The translations under genes were made by a program, and so were the position numbers. Below the pieces are notes generated by a model, which did not search any database, was not told where the DNA came from, and saw only the letters and a program-made list of their open reading frames with translations. DNA of 64,000 bases from Manduca sexta (taxonomy: Eukaryota; Arthropoda; Insecta; Lepidoptera; Sphingidae). Location: NCBI RefSeq assembly GCF_014839805.1, contig NC_051130.1:1674001-1738000 (forward strand), given 5' to 3'. Position 1 is the first letter of the stretch. Each line of letters begins with the position of its first letter. Positions 22,176 through 34,034 of this stretch are shown piece by piece.

Positions 22176-24833
22176 ATATAGTGCATGATAAGGATTTTAA
22201 AATCTCTTTTTGTTTCGTATCTGTATTATTACTCGTTATTAGCAAAATCACCGATAGATAGACGGTGGCAGCCATAATATAAAAAAAAGAAAAAGAAAAA
22301 ATATACCTTTCTCTTTCTTTTAGAGCAGTTCATAAAAAATAAGATTCAGATAAAGTTCCAAAACATAAAATGTTTAATTTAAAATCTCAGACACAATCTT
22401 TTAGCTCGTCCATCTGCTAATGGATGTTAGAAGCTGGTTTCGGGCCAAGTTTCAGCTCGACTGATCTGGAAATATAGCTTTTAGTGGACCTACGAAATAC
22501 GTGTGTCCAAGTTAAAATGGCCGACATCGTTTGAGCAATTTACGAAATGCTGGCATTACGTGATAGATAATTTACATTATGGGGATATGTCGACAAGTCT
22601 ATATAGAAATATGTCTAGGGTTGAAAATAATAATACTTAATTATAGAACAGAAACGAATCAAAATTCCTTCTTCTAAATCCACAATATCTACATATTATT
22701 AAATCACACATAATAGAGAAGTGATCAGATACTATGTATTATCATTTGATTGTTTCATATACTTGGACAAACATTTCAGACGATAAGTGCATCGCGTAGT
22801 TTAAACCGGTGCCTCTTGAAGCATGGAATTGCACACGAGTTCCAAAACATAGATGATTATTAAAAAATATTCTTGAAATCTAATTTTGGATTGAGGCGAT
22901 TTCCTCTCGTACAAGGTTAATAACAAAAATTTGGTCCTTATCAATATTTTTTTTACGTTTTATTTCTTTCACCTTTAAGCATTTTCTTGTCGACCGAAAA
23001 TATGAACAATTTTTTCGAACACGTGCACTAGTCTTTTATTTATAGTTAGAACAGTTCATACGCTTGAACCTGGGAACAGAAGTTAGGTTATCATCAATCT
23101 ACTGGTTCTTAGGGCTGTCTTAATATATATACTTATTAGGTCTACAATCATACACAGTTACATACTAAAATATCCAAAGAACATGAGATATGAACCTCTG
23201 AGTAGGATCTCAAGTAGACATTTCATGTATTAGACTATTTAATAAACAAAACTTAAGTCGTCATTTACAAGCTTATTCGGAGCTAAGTCGGCGTTGTTTA
23301 TAAAACAAAACTCAGCTGTCAAAATCAGTCATATGCTGCGACTTAAGATATAATTTGAGATATTGTTCATATCCGTTTAATAAATAACGACTATCTTAAG
23401 ACGTCGACTTTAGTTTAACAGCGTCTCAGCTGACATCACATTTGAGAGCGAAACTAAGTTTCCCCTTTTAATATGGTAAAGTCTGAAAACAATCTTATTA
23501 TCTCTTGGTTGTACCATTATTAGTCAGAGATTTCGAAAACGAGCTCTCAGGGTTAGAATTTAAGTGCTATTTGAGCATATACCTTGACCAAATCAACCTG
23601 TACAAACGGTCAGTTGAAACTAAAGATGGGTGAAATTAATCCTAAATTCACGATTCAAGCTAGGGTTGTCGCATTGTTCAATTATCTACGAGGTAGACAG
23701 ACGACCGGTTAGGCAGGAAAATTTTGAATGTGGTGTCTGTGTTCAGCAATAGATATCCTGGCGCTGATAATAATAATTATAATGTAAAATGGCAGAAGCT
23801 GTTAGAGATTATCGCTGATTCCATCAGATTAATTGGTTGTAACTATTTTGAGTTTAATGTCTCTTTTTTGATTACTGTAATAACACTAACTAAGATTATT
23901 GAAGCTGATTTACTATTTGGCGAACTTTTACCAAAGGAACTTGAAACAATGCATCGATCCTCGTTCCGTGGTTTCAATGATTTGCATTTTTATTTATAAG
24001 TCGATTGTACGATACTCGATGGCCTTACCACTGAGTACTTTCTTGTTATATCTGTTGGCTTTCTTGAAGCATCGGTAAAATCATTTCTATAAGTAGTTTT
24101 ACTTGCGGCTATTGGATAGAATTTCATTTACGACTTGAACTTCCTGAAACACTCGGCACATATAGTCTGCTATTTTAGAATTTCAGAATCAAATTATTTA
24201 TAGTTCTATAAGCTCACGATGCCATTTTGTAAATTATATATAATTCTAACAATTGTTGTGAAGACGTCCTAAGTGCTATTTTTCCTTTATTAACTTATTT
24301 TTAAAACTTAAATACAATTGCAACACTCAAAATTGTATATGTTGGCAACACTGTCATAGATTTCATATTATTATTATATTTATATTTATTAGTCAGGTAA
24401 CTCTTTCTCTCTCTATTCTCGTTTTTGTACTTTGGTAACTATATCTTACCATTTACTATTATGTCCATGTCATTACTTTAATAAATTTTTGAAACTTCGA
24501 ATCCTTTTATTTATTTCTGCAAACCAACATATTAAATAAATTTTCTGTCACTCAAATCCTAAAACGTGCCAACCCTAACTACGTAGGATGATAAACATTA
24601 TCAGCATTCCTGTAACCCATCAGTGATATTTGTTTAGGACCGTGAAAGCCTTCTGACATCAGACTATCTCCCGTTTCCACTACACTGCACCTTCGCAATC
24701 ACCACTAATTACCGTTATGTATTAGCGAAAAAATTAACTTCACCTCATTTGCTTATCTGGGGGTAATGAGATATTATGCTTAAAACTTTATGAGATTTTG
24801 ATGTAACTGTATACAGGGTGTAAAGAATAACCA
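22176..24833. other. Gene desert
   Basis: The 91-codon plus frame at 23724-23999 has no motif and AT-driven codon use. 22381-22620 is slightly GC-richer and may be an old repeat. No gene found. Confidence 0.4.
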
Positions 24834-25099
24834 CCTTATTCATAGACGTTTTTTATCTAAGGACAAAGCATTGCTATGATAACTAGTTTGTTTAACAATG
24901 CTGACCGCATAGCAGCCATTGCAGTGCGTAGACACAGGGCCGCTGTGATTGGCTAATATTGAGATACAACTTGAATCTAGTTGGCTGACAGATAAACAAA
25001 GCTGAAAAAACAGCAAGCCGTCAGATAAACGAAGCTGAGAAACAGACTTGTTATCGCAGTGATGCTCCGTCCTTAGATAAAAAACGTCTATGAATAAGG
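24834..25099. mobile_element. 266-bp MITE, CCTTATTCATAGACG family, copy 1
   Basis: Terminal inverted repeats over 30 bp: CCTTATTCATAGACGTTTTT at the left and AAAAACGTCTATGAATAAGG at the right, continuing as ATCTAAGGACAAAGC versus its complement. Copy 2 is 29808-30060. Confidence 0.8.
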
Positions 25100-25114
25100 G
25101 GGTAAGTCTTTAAA

Positions 25115-25350
25115 ATATATACCTGGTAGGATTTATTGCTACGGGTAGGATATACTTTATATCAACCCGAATAGCACCGTATACAGGGTGTTATAACCCG
25201 CCATAGTGGCCCACGTAAGTGTCACATTCCGTGATCAGCCTATGTATATACGGTTCCAACAGGGCGGCATAATTGCGTCGACTGCCAAGGGGTAATCATC
25301 TCTCGTCAGTCGACATTCTATTGGACCTCACTCCACTTTCCATATGGTGC
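25115..25350 (+). repeat. Dispersed repeat, family D
   Basis: ATATCAACCCGAATAGCACC, AACCCGCCATAGTGG and CTCTCGTCAGTCGACATTC follow the order of the copy at 2955-3185. It lies 16 bases after the MITE. Confidence 0.7.
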
Positions 25351-25548
25351 ACTTTGCCGTGCAAGAACAAAAATAGCTTTTACTACTATTTAATAATTAA
25401 AAAATCCAAAGAGATTGTTTTTTCTTTATACTAACTGCTTGGACAACTGACCTATTATGAAAATTCTTGAACTAATAATAAGGTACATGATTGTTTTTAC
25501 TTCAAGAAGGAATTACAGGCGGATACTAGTATCATAATAAGAATTCTA

Positions 25549-25750
25549 TAATAATACCAGCCCTGTATTATATACTGCCCACTGCTGAGCACGGGTTTCC
25601 TTTATTACTGAAAAGGTTTAGGCCTTAGTCTATCAGGCAGCTCGAATGCTAGCAGCCTTCACATACGAAATAAAACGAATATCGAAATTCTAACGTAGAA
25701 TTCCTAAGATGTTTTCCTTCATCATTAAAGCGAACCATTATCGATAAACA
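25549..25750 (-). repeat. Worn SINE, family A
   Basis: AATAATACCAGCCCTGTATTATATACTG-type 3' end and TTAGGCCTTAGTCTATC, losing the tRNA-like head. Confidence 0.65.
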
Positions 25751-26017
25751 TATAAGTAAGTAGGTATATTATGCTTATATTATGTCGCAAACGAGTGATC
25801 TACCCACGTATAAAATGTAGGAGCATTTTATCAAAATGATTACCACCCAGGTATTAGAGATCTCTAAAAATATTGTCAACAGTTTGTGAGGCAAGCGATG
25901 TCGATCCAGTTAAAGGTATACACCTCGGTATGGTTAGAGCAAAACAAAGATACTGCCTAATGTAGAGGCTAAAGCGTGTGATATATTTTTATTGAGTTTA
26001 AATTAATCTAGGCAATA

Positions 26018-26332
26018 TTACTGGTAGGTTATATTATAACTATGTGGGAGTCCGCCTGGTTAGGGACCATCGCAATGTATGTTTCTACTGCCAAGCAGCA
26101 GTGTGTAGTCACTCTTGTGTTCCGGTTTAGAGGACATTGTAGCCAGTGTAACTACTGAACATAATAAGACTTAACATCTCATGTCTCAGGATGACGAGCG
26201 CAGTGGAATACCAAACAATACTTTGTAATTCAAGGTGTTGGATGGTGTTTCAGCTGTTTATGGACGGTCATATCGCTTACCATCAAGCGAACGGCAAGCT
26301 CGTCTAGTCATTTGAAGTAATAAAAAAATATA
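26018..26332 (+). repeat. Metulj-like SINE, near full length
   Basis: From ATTACTGGTAGGTTATATT through CAAGCAGCAGTGTGTAGTC and ACATTGTAGCCAGTGTAAC to ACGGCAAGCTCGTCTAGTC and an A-rich tail. Confidence 0.8.
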
Positions 26333-26477
26333 TATTTTGAAGAAATATTGGAGGAAAAAAAAAGATAAATATTGAAATATCGAAATTTTAAAAACAAATT
26401 ATTAACCATTTGTAATTTATGTATAACTAAATTACATAGTTTAGTTTATTTTACTTTGTGAATCAGAGATGCAAATA

Positions 26478-26600
26478 GAGCACTCACTTTTCGCCAAATG
26501 TGTTCCGTTCCGTCCCATGATGTAATAGCAGGCGAGCCTATCGCCATGTTGGAGACAAAGACCGGACTGATACTGTATAGAAAAATAACATTAAAATTCA
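26478..26600 (-). repeat. SINE family B fragment
   Basis: CACTCACTTTTCGCCAAATG, TTCCGTCCCATGATGTAATAG and GCCTATCGCCATGTTGG match the family-B 3' block. Confidence 0.6.
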
Positions 26601-26639
26601 AAATATCAACCAATAACTGACATCCTTCGCTTATAACTT

Positions 26640-26820
26640 AAACCCAAAACACAACCAAAGGCAGATTTCGCTCACGCGAGCGCCTCTCACAATCCATTAG
26701 ACGCGACACAGCCGAACGGCGCGGCGGGCGGCATGCTAAAACGGCAAGACTGTGGAAAAACAACGGATTCCCACAGCTTTGTGCCGCTATTAACTGCACC
26801 TAAGCCGCTGAGGTTTTAAC
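26640..26820. other. Local GC- and CpG-rich island-like stretch
   Basis: Contains GAACGGCGCGGCGGGCGGC in an otherwise AT-rich region and a 28-codon frame starting at the ATG just after it. No splice donor, TATA box or gene was recognised downstream; it may be an untranslated exon, a promoter or chance. Confidence 0.25.
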
Positions 26821-27034
26821 ACTGACTTTGTTTCAAAACATCTTTGTTTTGTTACTAACTGGTTTTGGAGCTGCTTGGGAAGGTCTAAAAGTATTTATTT
26901 AGTGTCTAAACAATATAATGTAGGATTAAGAATTAGGGAAATTCAAATAAGCTTAACAATTTTTTTAACACTTGAGGTAATCAATCGTATAAGAGTCTGT
27001 CTATATTGTCTACTCTTATTTTGTAAAAAATAAA

Positions 27035-27362
27035 GCACCGATAGCCTAGTTGGGATTGGAACGGACTGTCGAGATGAATGTCCACGGGTTCAAATCCCAA
27101 AGACAACTCTAACTTTTCTAAAACTATGTGTGTATTCTTTAAGAATTGCTTGTATTAACGACGAACGAAAAAATCATGATGAAACCTATATTATACCTGA
27201 GAAGTTCTCTTTAAAAATTTTGAGAGTATGTGAAGTCAACCAATCCGCACTAGGCCAGCGTGGAGGACTAAGTCCTAATCCCTCTCAGTAGGACAGGAGG
27301 CCCGTGCCCAACAATGAACAGTATACCTATATAATACAGGGATGATATTATTATATTATTAT
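27035..27362 (+). mobile_element. tRNA-derived SINE, family A
   Basis: Head CACCGATAGCCTAGTTGGG and CGGGTTCAAATCCCAAAG; tail GGGATGATATTATTATATTATT. Essentially full length. Confidence 0.8.
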
Positions 27363-28695
27363 AAGTTGTAGTTGTGTACCGAGTTAAAGACAATAAATAG
27401 TATTTTATTGTGATTTTAAAGATATTGAAGGCAGTATCAATTATAAACACAAAGCAGTGCCATGACATTATTATTAAATTTTGAATCTTATTGCTAACGC
27501 GTATCGGAGAGGAACTTCATTATAGAAAAATACGAACAGATCTAGATCTTTCTAGTGATTTAGGAGAGTCGTGCTTGACTATATCTTGTAGGACGTTGAG
27601 TAATATATCGCCAGCAGAAATTGTAAGCTTAACTCGGAATTCAACTCGCCAATACTTCTCCCAAAGGAAAATTAACTTAATCTCAATTGAAATGAGAAGC
27701 AATTCCAGTGACACAACCTACATTCAGCCGAAAGAAGTTTAAAATCCCCGTTATAATTCTATCCCGTAGGACATTGTTAAGTCCTCGGGAATTAAACTGA
27801 AGCCCTCATTCCTCGACAAACCTCTGGACAATCGCCCTGGATCTTACTTTTTACTACGTAACATTTCATTTTTATTCGGCGCGCCCTTCGCTGTTTCTTT
27901 TGGTGTAAGTTATAAAATAACATCGTTTTATAATATAATAGAAAGAAAGAAAGAAAATACGTTTATTGCGGTAACGCACACTAAACATAAGATCTAACTG
28001 TTAACAGTAATTATACCTAATTATAGTAATTTCAAATAAAAATAAAACGACAAGACTAAAAGCCTAACAGGTATAACAAATAGTGTGTACCGTACCTATT
28101 GAACAGTTGTGTTAGTCCGCAAGTTAATAATAGAGTTTTTACACAAATAAATAACTAAAACAGATTGTCCTCCAGATATCAGCTGGATATAATATAGACA
28201 GCAAAAATTTCCCAGATTTTAAAATAGCAAAGCATTTTGGCACTGAATTAATTTAATTATCTTGAAAGTTAAGTCTTATTAATCCTTTTAGCGGACGAAA
28301 CCGCAAGAAAAAGTTAATATAAAGTAAGTTTTCTATATGACCATAGTATATACCCAGTTGAGGTAATCATTAATGGTGTGGACAGCATATACAGCGTAGT
28401 TCTACCACATGGTAAGTGTTGTTATTAGCCTTATACGCACGCTACGCGAGTTTCTATAACCACGCCCATACATGTTCTAAAATTTGGGTCTCTGATCATT
28501 TCTGCATCCCAGGGTTTGCAATCCGTGCCTGAGATCACTGGCATCACCCACATTTGAATTATTATTAATCAAGTATATATTATTTTATTTTTATTTGGTT
28601 TAGTCAAGTTAATAAAAAACAAATAACTTTATGTGATGTAATAGTCAACATAAAACTAATATATGTCGGAGTGAAAACTCTTTACTTGGTTATTT
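27363..28695. other. Non-coding DNA
   Basis: Opposed open frames at 27491-27742 (+) and 27520-27714 (-) overlap one another and neither carries a motif. Nothing else recognised. Confidence 0.35.
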
Positions 28696-29025
28696 TTTTA
28701 CATGACCGGTAAGGTATCACCGGTCTATATTTATTTTACAGACAGTTATTGAATTATTGAAACACTTCTTTACTTCACTAACAATTTACTGCATAGTAAC
28801 ACTAGCGGAATACACAATGTGCTCGGTTCGAGCGTCCAAACAAGACTCGTAAAAAACTGGTACAAGATTGAGCTCTCGTCGTTCGGCCGGTCCTTATATT
28901 GACAGCGGTCGACCTCCCTCCTTTTCTAATACTTCTTCGATGTAATGATAGATGGCGCCACTATCGCTCCGGAAATTCACCAGTGCTGCGGGGACATATA
29001 TTTGTACGCTGACGTAACAGCAAAG
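28696..29025 (-). mobile_element. Candidate solo LTR
   Basis: On the minus strand TGTTACGTCAGCGTAC near 29020 is followed by CAATATAAGGACCGGCC (TATA-like, about 28899), GAGAGCTCAATCTTG about 30 bases later (initiator-like), and AAAATAAATATAGACCGG (polyadenylation signal, about 28733), in the U3-R-U5 order of an LTR. Ends are uncertain and no target duplication was found. Confidence 0.35.
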
Positions 29026-29752
29026 CATAGTGACAGTGATAGATAACACCTGTAAACTATGCTTACAAATAAATAATTTGATTTGATATTTCATTCCGCG
29101 ATCCCTTCTCTCTCGGACCATGCTACAATTTCTAGATCTCGGAATGCGCGTAATGTGAGCCGTTCCTTAAATTGGATTGATGTAATTCTTCTATGTAAGT
29201 CGTTTTTTTTCTCCCTCTATCGCATAGGGGTCATCCAATATTATAGATGTTATATAACAAACGTTCTTGTTACGCCTCTGTTTCTATTGCCTACATTTTA
29301 TAGCGAATAGGGATTGCTTTTCACGATTAGCTTAAACTATGATGCTATTAAAACCCATGCTTTGAATCTAATTTTGATATATTATTTTACAGAGTGTTTT
29401 AGATATTTTTCTTGGACCAGTCTTTGATTTCCTCGTTTGGATAAATAAGTTGATGAATTCCAAAATATATGTACGTAACGAAATAGTTTTTACGAAATAT
29501 TGTCACGAAATTTTCTGACTCGCCTGTCTTTTTGTATGTCTTAATAGAATAGTTCTATTAAATAATATATAGAATAAATGTTTTAAGACACATAAATGTA
29601 CGTATGTGTATATGTATGTGGGTATGTATATAATATATATGTTTATATTAAGTGGGTTTTATAGTTATAAATTATTTTATTTTTTTGTTAATGTTTAGTG
29701 CACTACGCCCTTTCGTTTTGTACACCTTCCTTCTTTTGTCACTGCACCACCT

Positions 29753-29805
29753 AAAGGTTGACTGGTAGAGTATGCCTTCGGCATTAAGTCCGCCTTTATA
29801 CTCTT
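29753..29805 (-). repeat. LINE 3' tail remnant
   Basis: GGTTGACTGGTAGAGTATGCC and the following GCATTAAGTCCGCCTTTATAC are the inverse of 51688-51737. It ends two bases before a MITE. Confidence 0.55.
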
Positions 29806-29807
29806 AC

Positions 29808-30060
29808 CCCCTTATTCATATTTTTATCTAACGACCGAGTAAGGCTGTGATAACAAGTCTGTTTCTCAGTGCTGACGGAATGGCAGTTTTCGCAGTGCGT
29901 AGACGTAGGGCCGTTGTGATTTGCTAATATTGAAATACAACAATAATAACCAAACACAACGGCCCTATGTCTATTTCTCAGTGCCGTTGGGCACTGAGAA
30001 ACAGGCTTGTTATCACAGCTTTACTCCGTCCTTAGATAAAAAACGTTTATGAATAAGGGG
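29808..30060. mobile_element. 253-bp MITE, CCTTATTCAT family, copy 2, with internal hairpin
   Basis: Ends CCCCTTATTCAT and ATGAATAAGGGG, with TTTTTATCTAA and TTAGATAAAAAA inside them. Shares GCAGTGCGTAGAC and GGCCGTTGTGATTTGCTAATATTGA with copy 1 at 24834. A 12-bp perfect stem (29974-29985 with 29990-30001) and 4-base loop GTTG is unique to this copy. Confidence 0.8.
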
Positions 30061-30843
30061 AATTGTATATAAAGTGTAGTTAATAAATAAATAAAAAACA
30101 AATGGGACAGAATAAAACGTAATAACATTTCTTGAAAACTATTTTGTTGGGTACATTAATGTTGAGAAATAATCTAGTTTTTCAATCACCTTTTTCAATG
30201 CTACTCGTTAATATAAAACGACCTAATTAAACAATTACGATGTCAACTACTCCCAAATAAATAACTATTAAATAAGTACACTAACGTTATTATTTATTAT
30301 ATTAACAACCAGATAACGCCTTTAAAGGGCGCATAGATGCACTCCTTAAGTTTTCAGATGAAACTCTTAAAAGAAATAATTAATCTGTTGAAATAGTTAA
30401 GAATAAACAAAGTATCCAACGGAAACAATAATATATTATCCATTTGAGTAAATTAACGTCGCGACGTACACAATTATGAATGAAAAAAGTTTTGTGTTCC
30501 AAAAAATTTTAAAAAATTTCCTGTCAACAAAAATTAACGTCGAAATATTATAATAGCGAAACAGACAGACATAGCAAAACAAGTATGTTTGCAATGTCAA
30601 TTTTCAGTAGAAAATCGGACTAAAAAAAAATTCATATACTGTTCTTTTCATGTCCTTAAACCTAAAACGTGTCAAGGTAAAAATAATATAAAATAAGAAG
30701 CTGATCTATCAACGCATAGCCTAAACCTCTGGAATAATAAGCATGAATATTGACACAAAGATTTAAGGGACTAAGAGAGGAAAGCAAAGCAAGGAAGCAC
30801 TAAGAAAGTATTTTTGGGAATTCATCTCCTTAGAGGTTAATAT
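30061..30843. other. AT-rich non-coding DNA
   Basis: Nothing recognised. Confidence 0.4.
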
Positions 30844-31057
30844 AGCGGCGAGAGCCTAGTTGGTTGTGGAGCGGACTGCCGAGATGAATGTCCGCAGGTT
30901 CAAAACCGAAGGACACACACCTCTGACTTTTCTAAAATTATGTGTGTATTTTTTGTGAATTATCGCTTGCTTTAACGATGAAGGAAAACATCGTGAGGGA
31001 ACCTGCACACCTAAGAAATTGTCTTTAGGAATTTCGAAGGTGTTTGAAGTCTCTAAG
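30844..31057 (+). repeat. SINE family A, 3'-truncated
   Basis: Head GCGGCGAGAGCCTAGTTGG and CGCAGGTTCAAAACCG, ending within the GAAGGTGTTTGAAGTCT block; a 75-codon minus frame crosses it and is not a gene. Confidence 0.75.
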
Positions 31058-31638
31058 AAAACGTTTTTTGCACCATTTTTCATTGATGCTCCACTGCAAT
31101 TATCATAGCGTGATGTTACATAGCTTTTAGTCTTCCTCGATATATGGACTATCTAACACTAAAATACTGTTTCAATACGAATCAGTAATTTCTGAGATAA
31201 TCGTGTCCAAACAAACAAACTCTTCAGCTTTATCATAATATAGATATAGAAAAGTAATAAAAAGACAGGGCTTGACTAAAAGAGAATAATAGACCACAAG
31301 TGATTTTTAGAATTATTTTTGATCTATTTTTCTATTTGTTAACAAATATCTCCAACAAAATTGAACGGATTTTCATGTGGTTTTCACAAATTTGAAGTAT
31401 AATTGGAAACAGAATTTAGGCTTTCTTTCATTAAAATCAGATTTCGGAAAACTTTTCATAGTAGATACTAACAATTTATTAGCAGAATTGTTCTATGCAA
31501 GCGGAGCTGCGGACAGGCAGTTAGTTAACATTACAAAGGATAGTATTTTGTTTTTTCCGCCGAGTGTACACAGGTGTTAAGTGTTTTCAATTGTCTTATA
31601 GTTCTTGTCTAGTACAGTTGCAAGAGAGAAGCATCAAG
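31058..31638. other. Upstream region of the small secreted protein gene
   Basis: 31330-31400 (AACAAAATTGAACGGATTTTC) resembles a Helitron-type tail. The 67-codon plus frame 31377-31580 ends before the gene and is unrelated. TACAGTTGC at 31614 could be an initiator; no clear TATA box was seen. Confidence 0.3.
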
Positions 31639-33325
31639 ATGAAGTTCATAGCGACAATTTTCGTCTGTCTTTTGGTGTTTATGGTAAGTTTTATCCAAAC
31701 CTTACGAAACTCTTGGTATTGGAATAGTTTAGCATTTTACATTTTTGATTTCTAGATCGTTGTTTTTATCAGTTTCGAAGGGTGAAATCTTCCAAACGGG
31801 ATCCAACGCATCATATACATACAAGTGTGTATCTTTGCGGTCTGCAAATCTTTCTAATGATAATTAGATTTTACATAAATTTCGAAAGGGAAGCGGACAT
31901 GAATCGGGTATTATCTTCGCTACAATTTTTTATTGATAGAACAGTCCTTAATGCAGAGCTGTAAAAGCTATAAGATATAACAGAAATAACATTCAGTAGG
32001 TATTCTAACTGATGTCAAGCTCTTGTGCGGATATTCCCAAGGCTTTTGAACTAAATTACCAACGGAGGGTAATATTTTTTAGTCCTATTGCAACCGCGAG
32101 GCTCTGGGCAGTTGCCCCGTTCGCCACACTCTAAAATTGCCACTGAGAATATCATCTCGTACACCCTGATACTCACGGAAAGCTTTCGGACTGAAACTTG
32201 AAATAGGGGATTGAAATACTTCTTTAGCCGACTCCCGATGATTGGACTAATATATTATTAGGTACTTATTATATACTTTAACAACTAACATATCTAATTT
32301 CTTACAAGGTTTTTTGTGTCGAGGGTTTAATTTATATTTAAATTATTATCTTTCTTTTTCAGACGTTGCTATGGGAATCGCAAGGTTGTTTACAACAGAA
32401 ATGTGCAACAGCCGAACGCATTAACAAAAAGAAAGAGATAGATTCACCGATAGGTAATAATTATATTATTCTAGTCTATAAGGTTTTAACACGTAGTCTA
32501 AATAAACTGTCTAAATACCTTTTTTTGCTCAAGACACGTGGCTTGTGAGGCGCTTGACTGAGTTCATCACTCTGAGACATAACATTTTCTTTTTGCTTTG
32601 AATGACAAGGCGAGTTTTCCGTTCGCCTGATGATAATACGACCGCCCATAAACAGTCGAAACGCCATACAACACCTTGACTTACAACGTATTGTTTGGTA
32701 TTCCATTGCGCTCGCCATCCTGAGACATGAGGTGTTGTCTCATTATTTCCAGTAATTACGCTGATTATAATGCTATAAAATAGAATTACTTTGCTTGCCT
32801 AGAAGCACGGAAGGACCTATATAGGGCAAAGTTTTTTACTTTAACAATGCATAAAAAAATGTTTTCCTTTATACACAAAGTAACCTCACTGCACTTGATG
32901 GTAGCTGTGGGGTCCATATAGAGAATCGGTTGATGAAAATCGTATATCCTTTGTCAGTAGACTCAATTATGCCGCTCTGTTGCGATCTGTAAGAATAATA
33001 ATTATTCTTATTCTTTGTTTTGACGCATCATAAGTGCAACTTTGTTCGCCTACGTGATAAATAAAGTATTTTATTTTTATAGAAAGGAATAGGCATGTTT
33101 CCTACATAAAGCAACGACGGGTAAAGATAGATTGATGTATGTATGTAAATCTTTAGCATTACAAACAGTGAATCAATTTTAATAATTGTTTATTATGAAT
33201 TAACTGACTCAGGAAATATTTCTTTTCCAGTGGTCTTCTCAAAAGAAGAGGGGACTGTAGTAGAAGGTTCGATGCTTGTCAACGATTCTGCGCAAGATTA
33301 CAATATCGTGTTCTCGGGCAAATAA
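31639..33325 (+). CDS. Small secreted protein, 76 aa, three exons, unknown family
   Basis: Exons 31639-31683, 32363-32453 and 33231-33325 join in frame (phase 0, then phase 1) to 76 codons plus TAA. Donors are ATG|GTAAGT and ATAG|GTAATA; acceptors follow CTTTTTCAG and TTTTCCAG. The protein starts MKFIATIFVCLLVFM, a clear signal peptide that continues into exon 2, with likely cleavage near ESQG/CLQQ at about residue 23. The mature part has two cysteines (CLQQKC), a basic NKKK stretch and an acidic tail ending FSGK. A terminal Gly-Lys is a classical amidation signal and KKK could be a convertase site, so a peptide-hormone precursor is possible; this is inference. A small immune or cuticular secreted protein is equally possible. 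Intron 2 holds a Metulj-like SINE. AATAAA lies about 105 bp after the stop. I do not recognise the family. Confidence 0.72.
32575..32780 (-). repeat. Metulj-like SINE inside intron 2 of the secreted protein gene
   Basis: ATGACAAGGCGAGTTTTCCG, CATAAACAGTCGAAACGCC and CGCTCGCCATCCTGAGAC; inserted opposite to the host gene. The minus frame 32476-32718 runs through it and is not a gene. Confidence 0.75.
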
Positions 33326-33431
33326 TTTCTGGATATTACTGATGATTTTGATACCGGCGAAGATTTGTAATTAGCGTAGACTATATTTTGTGTAACTGTT
33401 ACTGATGTAATTTTTCTGAATATCTGAGTAA

Positions 33432-33437
33432 AATAAA
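33432..33437 (+). terminator. Polyadenylation signal AATAAA of the small secreted protein gene
   Basis: AATAAA lies 107 bases after the TAA at 33323-33325, in the right strand and distance for the 3' end of the three-exon gene. A single hexamer in AT-rich DNA is weak evidence alone; position supports it. Confidence 0.45.
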
Positions 33438-33786
33438 TGAAAAATCCGGGATTCAAGTCACCCAATGTGAATGTTTTTAAAATTAAATTCATAAAAAAAT
33501 ATATCTTTATTCACGTTACATGATGTACCTTTGCTGAAAAAGACCAAACTAGACTTATATGCATGTATCTTCAGTGCTCACAATTCGATTACGAATATTT
33601 ATTGTTGAAATTTTTTGAAAAAATAGAATATATTTCTTTAAATAGTGAAAAACATGTACCTATCGTAAAAATAGTTTGTAAAGTTTTTCGAGATCTATAA
33701 TAAAATTATGTGTGATTCTTTTCAATATTTTTATAATAAAATAAAATAACATTTATTAATATTATAGAACAGGTTTATTTATATAC

Positions 33787-33990
33787 ACTAACTTTTGATC
33801 GCGGCTCCGCCCGCGTACAAAAGTTTTTGTGATAAAAATCCCGCTTTCTAGACTTCTAGCAACACGTCAGTGAAAACTGCATTCAATTTGATGTAGTATT
33901 TTATGTGTGATGCGTGATTTCTCTCGACTTCTAGTAACACATCGGTGAAAACAGCATTTCATTTTGTATAGTGTTTATTACGTGATGCGT
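33787..33990 (-). mobile_element. Helitron-like relic with an internal 75-bp tandem duplication
   Basis: Begins ACTAACTTTTGATCGCGGC; then GACTTCTAGCAACACGTCAGTG and GACTTCTAGTAACACATCGGTG head two successive 75-bp units. A related single unit is at 49755-49830. Confidence 0.55.
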
Positions 33991-34034
33991 ATAGTCTCTC
34001 TCCAGTCGGTTCCTAATTATTGAGGACCGTGACT

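Noticed and set aside
26640..26820. CpG-rich patch as a gene promoter
   Set aside because: No gene, TATA box or donor site recognised next to it; kept only as a composition feature.
30844..30915. tRNA-like sequence with box A and box B
   Set aside because: Head of a SINE, not a tRNA gene; the same holds for 27035, 19647, 39483 and 59880.
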